In this document: one piece after another, positions 30,654 to 34,775 of the stretch | Position numbering within the stretch: the stretch's first letter is position 1 | How the letters are laid out: every line of letters begins with the position of its first letter | Assembly (NCBI GenBank): GCA_905215965.1 | Contig: CAJMSD010000015.1 | Location: 1-34,775 of the forward strand | Length of the DNA: 34,775 bases | Source: an uncultured bacterium | Lineage (GTDB): Bacteria; Bacillota; Clostridia; Oscillospirales; Ruminococcaceae | Direction: 5' to 3' | Notes under the pieces: generated by a model | Databases searched by the model: none | The model's input: only the letters and a program-made list of their open reading frames with translations | What the model was told of the DNA's origin: nothing | Program-made: the position numbers and the translations under genes

Positions 30654-32813
30654 CTATTAGCTGCAATTCTTGCGGTAAGCATCGTTTTCGGAACAGGCTC
30701 GGCTGTGACCGATTCCGCGAATTACCGCACCGCACAGGCTTACGCTTCTTCCGAGTACACGGAGGGAACTTACGATGTTCTTACTTACAAAAATTACGGC
30801 GGCTACATAGAAATTTCAGGCTGCGACCAATCAGCCGAAGCTGTCGCTATACCGTCCGAGATCGACGGAGTTCCCGTTACACGTATCTGCGATACTGCGT
30901 TTATAGGATGCCGCCCGCTGACCTCTCTGACTATTCCCGACAGTATTGACAGTATAGATGAATTCGCTCTTATGGACTGTGAAAACCTGAAAGAAATTCT
31001 TGTCGATGAAAATAACCCGTATTTTTCAAGTGAGAACGGAATTCTATTCAGCGAGGAAAAAACCAGATTATGCAAATATCCTGCTGGAAGAGAAGAAATG
31101 GAATATACAATTCCCGACGGTGTTGTCTACATCGAGGCAAACGCGTTCTACGGCTGTTATAATCTTACATCTGTAACCATTCCCGATAGTGTTACGAGTA
31201 TGGAAATGGGCGCATTCTACCGCTGTTCCGGCTTGATTTCCGTGACTATTCCGGACGGCGTTACAAGTATCAGTGAGAATGCGTTCGGCGAATGCTCCGG
31301 TCTTACCTCTGTAACCATTCCGGATAGTGTTACAAGCATAGGTAATGACGCTTTTCGCGGCTGTTCAAGTCTGACTTCAATAACAATTCCCAACAGCGTT
31401 ACAAGTATTGGCGATTTTGCGTTCGAGAGCTGCTCAGGCTTAGCTTCCGTAACCATTCCTGAGAGCGTTACAAGTATCGGCGAGAATACTTTCTACTATT
31501 GTAAAAATCTGATTTCCGTAACTATCCCCGAAAGCGTTACAAGTATAGGCAGTGACGCTTTTCGCTGCTGTTCAAGCCTGAATTCAATAGTCATTCCCGA
31601 AAGCGTTGAAAGCATCGGCAATAATGCATTCGAAGAATGTGAAAGCCTTTCTTCAATAACTATTCCCGAAGGTGTTACAAGTATTGGTACGTCTGCGTTC
31701 GTTAACTGTTCAAGCCTGACCGAGATCCTTGTTGATGAAAATAATCAATACTATACAAGCATTAACGGAGTATTATTTAATAATGATATGACCAAAATCT
31801 GCGCATATCCCTGCGGAAAAAGCGAAACAGAGTACAGTATTCCCGACAGCGTTACAAGCATTGGTATGTCTGCGTTTGAATACTGTGAAAATCTGACCTC
31901 TGTAACTATTCCTAACGGCGTAACAAACATCGGAAGGTGGGCGTTTGAGGAATGCTCAAACCTGACCTCTGTAACTATCCCCGACAGCGTTGAAAGTATT
32001 GAAAAGGGAGCGTTCAGAGACTGCACAAGCCTGACCTCCATAGTCATTCCGGACAGCGTAAAAAGCATTGATGAACGGGTATTTGACGGCTGTACAAATC
32101 TGAGCGACGTAACTATTCCAAACAGCATTACGAATATAAGCAGCGAGTTGTTTTACGAATGCACAGGTTTGACCTCTATAAACATTCCTGACGGTGTTAC
32201 AAGTATCGGTAGAGAGGCATTTTGCAAATGCACAGGTATGACCTCGCTAACTATCCCCGACGGCGTTAAAAACATTGACTATAATGCATTTGGCAGCTGT
32301 GAAAACCTGACCTCCGTAATTATTCCGGACAGCGTTACAAGCATCGGCGACCGTGCGTTTATGAATTGTTCAAGCCTGACCTCGGTAACTATCCCTGACG
32401 GGGTTACAAGTCTCGGCGACGCTGTGTTCTGGTACTGCACAAGCTTGACATCGGCAGTTATTCCCGAAAGCGTAACAAGCATCAAAGCTAATGCATTCAA
32501 GGGTTTTACAGGAACTATCTACGGCTATAAAGGCTCTTACGCTCAGACTTACGCAGAAGAAAACGGATTCAAATTTGAAGCTCTTGATTCCGAAATATTA
32601 TGGGGCGACGCCAACGAAAGCGGCGAAGCCGACATGGACGACGTTGTCGCCATACTCTGCGCGGCAAACGGAATAACAACCTTGTCGGAACAGGGAACGC
32701 TCAACGCCGACGTTTACCAGAACGGCGACGGTATAAGCTCCAACGACGCTGTTTCCCTGCAAAAATATCTTGCGCTCTCCATAGGCGAGCTGCCCGAATC
32801 CTATCTTGAATAA
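30645..32813 (+). CDS. Secreted BspA-type leucine-rich repeat protein with C-terminal dockerin, 722 aa
   Basis: A signal peptide (about 1-33) is followed by an extended row of about 23-residue leucine-rich repeats of the BspA/LRR_5 type, consensus IPDSVTSIG..AF..C..LTS. There are roughly twenty units from about residue 80 to 620, interrupted twice by EILVDENN-type insertions (ending in YTSINGVLFNNDM). A linker (GYKGSYAQTYAEENGFKFEA) leads into a dockerin (about 651-718) with GDANESGEADMDDVVAIL and NADVYQNGDGISSNDAVSLQ. LRR_5 proteins often mediate attachment to host or polymer surfaces; here the dockerin suggests cellulosome docking. The start at 30645 has AGGAGG and gives a proper signal peptide; a longer reading from 30552 would add a non-signal leader overlapping the inverted-repeat element. 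Confidence 0.9.
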   Translation: MKKLLAAILAVSIVFGTGSAVTDSANYRTAQAYASSEYTEGTYDVLTYKNYGGYIEISGCDQSAEAVAIPSEIDGVPVTRICDTAFIGCRPLTSLTIPDSIDSIDEFALMDCENLKEILVDENNPYFSSENGILFSEEKTRLCKYPAGREEMEYTIPDGVVYIEANAFYGCYNLTSVTIPDSVTSMEMGAFYRCSGLISVTIPDGVTSISENAFGECSGLTSVTIPDSVTSIGNDAFRGCSSLTSITIPNSVTSIGDFAFESCSGLASVTIPESVTSIGENTFYYCKNLISVTIPESVTSIGSDAFRCCSSLNSIVIPESVESIGNNAFEECESLSSITIPEGVTSIGTSAFVNCSSLTEILVDENNQYYTSINGVLFNNDMTKICAYPCGKSETEYSIPDSVTSIGMSAFEYCENLTSVTIPNGVTNIGRWAFEECSNLTSVTIPDSVESIEKGAFRDCTSLTSIVIPDSVKSIDERVFDGCTNLSDVTIPNSITNISSELFYECTGLTSINIPDGVTSIGREAFCKCTGMTSLTIPDGVKNIDYNAFGSCENLTSVIIPDSVTSIGDRAFMNCSSLTSVTIPDGVTSLGDAVFWYCTSLTSAVIPESVTSIKANAFKGFTGTIYGYKGSYAQTYAEENGFKFEALDSEILWGDANESGEADMDDVVAILCAANGITTLSEQGTLNADVYQNGDGISSNDAVSLQKYLALSIGELPESYLE
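30890..32520 (+). repeat. Tandem 69-bp leucine-rich repeat array (DNA level)
   Basis: Roughly twenty divergent 69-bp units encode the IPDSVTSIG-type repeats of the LRR protein. Similarity between units is high enough (blocks such as ATTCCCGAYAGYGTTACAAG) to allow recombination within the gene and with the paralogue at 34333. Confidence 0.85.
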
Positions 32814-32837
32814 TCGCTCTCGCAGCTCCTGCGCAAA

Positions 32838-32871
32838 ACTCGGTGCATGACCGTAATGCACCGGGTTTTTC
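32838..32871 (+). terminator. Terminator after the LRR-dockerin gene
   Basis: An 11-bp stem (32838-32848 with 32856-32866, one T-G wobble) around a 7-nt loop leads into five T residues. It ends 28 bp before the radA start, so radA must rely on partial read-through or a promoter not recognised here. Confidence 0.8.
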
Positions 32872-32898
32872 CGAATATATCCTGAAAGGAAAATTATC

Positions 32899-34275
32899 AT
32901 GGCAAAATCGAAATATATATATACCTGCAATCAGTGCGGCTACGAAAGCTCCAAATGGAACGGAAAATGCCCGTCCTGCGGCGCTTGGAACAGCTTCGAG
33001 GAGGAGCTTGCGGCAAGTAACGCTCCGGCTTCCGGACGCGCCGCCGGAAACAGCGCAGTCGATCTGTCGGAGAAAATTTTAGAGCTTGAAAATATCGGCA
33101 TCGACGACGATGTGCGCTATGATACGGGTCTCGGAGAGCTCAACCGCGTTCTTGGAGGAGGTCTCGTAAAAGGCTCGCTCGTGCTTCTCGGCGGCGAACC
33201 GGGCATAGGAAAAAGCACGATTCTTCTCCAGATCTGCCAGTTCCTCGGTAATGATCATTCCGTTCTGTATGTCTCGGGAGAAGAATCCGCACGCCAGTTA
33301 AAGCTGCGCGCGCAGAGACTCGGCGTAGATACCGAAAACCTGTATATTCTCACGGCAACCGACGCGGAGGCTATCGCCGAGACCATTTCATCATGCGCTC
33401 CCGACATCGCCATAATAGATTCTATCCAGACAATGAGCATCAGCCGCATAACCTCCAGTCCCGGAAGCCTTACTCAGGTGCGCGAATGCACCAACCTTTT
33501 CATGTACACGGCGAAAACTCAGGAGATACCTATTATAATAGTAGGCCACGTCAACAAGGACGGAGCTATTGCAGGTCCGAAGGTCATGGAGCACATAGTT
33601 GACGCGGTGCTTTATTTCGAGGGCGAGCGTCATCAGAGCTACCGTATGCTGAGAGCCGTAAAAAACCGTTTCGGCTCGACCAACGAGATCGGCGTTTTCG
33701 AAATGCTCGACAAGGGACTTGCCGAGGTTGAAAATCCTTCACTGATGCTTCTTTCGGGACGTCCGCTTAACGTTTCGGGAACGTGCGTTGCCTGCGTTAT
33801 GGAGGGAACTCGTCCTATCCTTGCCGAGGTTCAGGCTCTTGCTTCAAAAACGAGTTATTCCGCCCCTCGTCGAATGGTTACCGGCTTTGATTTCAACAGG
33901 CTCAACATAATCATTGCGGTGCTTGAAAAGCGGCTCGGCATCTACATGGGAACGCTTGACGTATATCTTAATATTGTCGGAGGATTCAGGCTTGACGAGC
34001 CTGCCGGCGACCTGCCCGTAGCTATGGCTCTCTATTCCGCCGTTATGGACAAGCAGATAGACGAGAGCCTTATTGCGTTCGGCGAGATCGGTCTCGGCGG
34101 AGAGATACGCTCGGTCTCGCATATTTCTCAGCGTATACGCGAAGCGGAGCGAATGGGCTTCAAGACCTGCGTTGTGCCGAAGCAGTCCATGAACGGCATC
34201 AATGCGTCGGACTATAACATTCGTATCTTGGCAGCAGGAACTCTCCGCGCCGCATTTAAAGCGATAGATGCTTGA
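32899..34275 (+). CDS. radA: DNA repair protein RadA (Sms)
   Basis: This 458-aa RecA-like ATPase processes recombination intermediates. A zinc finger (C10xxC13 and C24xxC27) leads, followed by the RecA-type core with Walker A GEPGIGKST (99-107), VSGEESARQLKLRA, the RadA-specific KNRFGSTNEIGVF motif and a C-terminal Lon-protease-like domain (LNIVGGFRLDEPAGDLPVAMAL) lacking a catalytic Ser-Lys pair. The length is normal. ATG follows AAAGGAAAA. It is flanked on both sides by BspA-type LRR genes and its stop codon overlaps the -35 of the second one. Confidence 0.97.
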   Translation: MAKSKYIYTCNQCGYESSKWNGKCPSCGAWNSFEEELAASNAPASGRAAGNSAVDLSEKILELENIGIDDDVRYDTGLGELNRVLGGGLVKGSLVLLGGEPGIGKSTILLQICQFLGNDHSVLYVSGEESARQLKLRAQRLGVDTENLYILTATDAEAIAETISSCAPDIAIIDSIQTMSISRITSSPGSLTQVRECTNLFMYTAKTQEIPIIIVGHVNKDGAIAGPKVMEHIVDAVLYFEGERHQSYRMLRAVKNRFGSTNEIGVFEMLDKGLAEVENPSLMLLSGRPLNVSGTCVACVMEGTRPILAEVQALASKTSYSAPRRMVTGFDFNRLNIIIAVLEKRLGIYMGTLDVYLNIVGGFRLDEPAGDLPVAMALYSAVMDKQIDESLIAFGEIGLGGEIRSVSHISQRIREAERMGFKTCVVPKQSMNGINASDYNIRILAAGTLRAAFKAIDA

Positions 34276-34300
34276 AATTTCCAAAAGAATCTTGTATAAT
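34272..34300 (+). promoter_or_regulatory. Promoter of the second LRR gene, overlapping the radA stop codon
   Basis: TTGAAA (34272-34277), 17-nt spacer, TATAAT (34295-34300). The radA stop TGA is at 34273-34275, inside the -35. The start codon of the LRR gene is 33 bp beyond the -10. Confidence 0.8.
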
Positions 34301-34314
34301 GAAAGTGTAAATTA

Positions 34315-34341
34315 TTTAGGAGGTTATTTACCATGAAAAAA
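34315..34341 (+). repeat. 27-nt block shared by the two LRR genes (second copy)
   Basis: Identical to 30627-30653, covering ribosome binding site, start codon and first Lys codons. See that copy for the interpretation. Confidence 0.9.
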
Positions 34342-34775
34342 ATATTATCTGCGCTCCTTGCCGCAAGTATGGTTTTCGGAGCAGCTGTGCCGACTGCCGC
34401 AGATCCTCAGAATTACGCTATACAGGCTAATGCGGCTGATGAATATACCGAGGGAACTTATGATGTCCTCACATATAAAAATTACGGCGACTATATAGAG
34501 ATTTCCGATTGTGACAGTTCGGCGACTTCCGTTGAAATACCGTCAGTAATTGACGGTGTGCCTGTTACAAGTATAGGAGAATTGGCGTTCAGTGGCTGCT
34601 CGGCCTTAACTTCAATAATCATTCCCGACAGCGTTACAAGTATTGGTGGGCATGCTTTTAGTGATACGCCGTGGCTTGAAGCAAAACAGAAGGAAAATCC
34701 TCTTGTAATTGTAAATAATATTTTAATTGACGGAAGCACTTGTTCGGGTGATATCGTCATTCCCGACAGCGTTAC
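34333..34775 (+). CDS. Secreted BspA-type leucine-rich repeat protein, 5' part only
   Basis: The frame opens at 34333 after AGGAGGTTATTTACC and runs to the window edge without a stop (147 codons seen). The signal peptide (MKKILSALLAASMVFGAA...) is followed by EYTEGTYDVLTYKNYGDYIE, nearly identical to the sequence after the signal peptide of the protein at 30645. It then enters LRR_5 units (FSGCSALTSIIIPDSVTSIG and, at the edge, IVIPDSVT). It is a paralogue of that protein on the other side of radA. Whether it also ends in a dockerin cannot be seen. Confidence 0.9.
   Translation, partial: MKKILSALLAASMVFGAAVPTAADPQNYAIQANAADEYTEGTYDVLTYKNYGDYIEISDCDSSATSVEIPSVIDGVPVTSIGELAFSGCSALTSIIIPDSVTSIGGHAFSDTPWLEAKQKENPLVIVNNILIDGSTCSGDIVIPDSV

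Noticed and set aside
31217..32500. Several minus-strand open frames across the LRR gene
   Set aside because: They are antisense shadows of the repeat, with repeated LVTLSGI-type residues from the reverse complement.
1..34775. tRNA, rRNA or complete insertion sequence genes
   Set aside because: No such gene was recognised anywhere in the window on either strand; only the small inverted-repeat element at 30527-30623 is element-like.

Overview
The window looks like chromosomal DNA of a Gram-positive, fibre-degrading anaerobe of the Ruminococcus group. Four proteins carry dockerin-like modules, which marks a cellulosome-type system. Promoters are close to the sigma-A consensus with 17-nt spacers, ribosome binding sites are strong (AGGAGG type), and there is a Gram-positive-style type IV pilus cluster. 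The genus is inferred from gene content, not from a marker gene.

Left part (222-15025), mostly minus strand: a nearly complete type IV pilus system. It has two prepilins transcribed from their own promoters (222-752 and 2093-2587) with an S41 protease between them, then PilT, PilB, a plus-strand prepilin peptidase, and a long minus-strand run that reads PilC, a PilM-PilN fusion, PilO, a 954-aa pilus-associated protein with a predicted beta-solenoid stretch, and two minor prepilins. Extension and retraction motors, platform, alignment proteins, peptidase and pilins are therefore all present. No outer-membrane secretin is seen, as expected for a monoderm.

Middle part (15026-26906), minus strand: a 535-bp gene-free stretch with tandem promoters and inverted repeats, asparagine synthetase, two secreted CAP-domain proteins with dockerins, a one-chain fusion of an XRE-cupin regulator with an acyl-CoA synthetase, three small genes resembling phage tail-tip or baseplate proteins, and a 1024-aa dockerin-bearing family 11 rhamnogalacturonan lyase with two CBM-like modules.

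Right part (26907-34775), plus strand: an intergenic region with a 15-unit hexamer repeat, then nadB, nadC and an ECF-type S component, a 97-bp inverted-repeat element, a BspA-type leucine-rich-repeat protein ending in a dockerin, radA, and the start of a second leucine-rich-repeat protein that runs off the window.

Taken together, much of the window builds the cell surface: retractable pili, cellulosome-attached enzymes and secreted repeat proteins that could bind or degrade plant cell walls, interleaved with housekeeping genes (NAD synthesis, asparagine synthesis, DNA repair). The observations most worth following are the large solenoid pilus protein, the operator-like dyad shared by both pilin promoters, the orphan tail-like trio, and the regulator-enzyme fusion.
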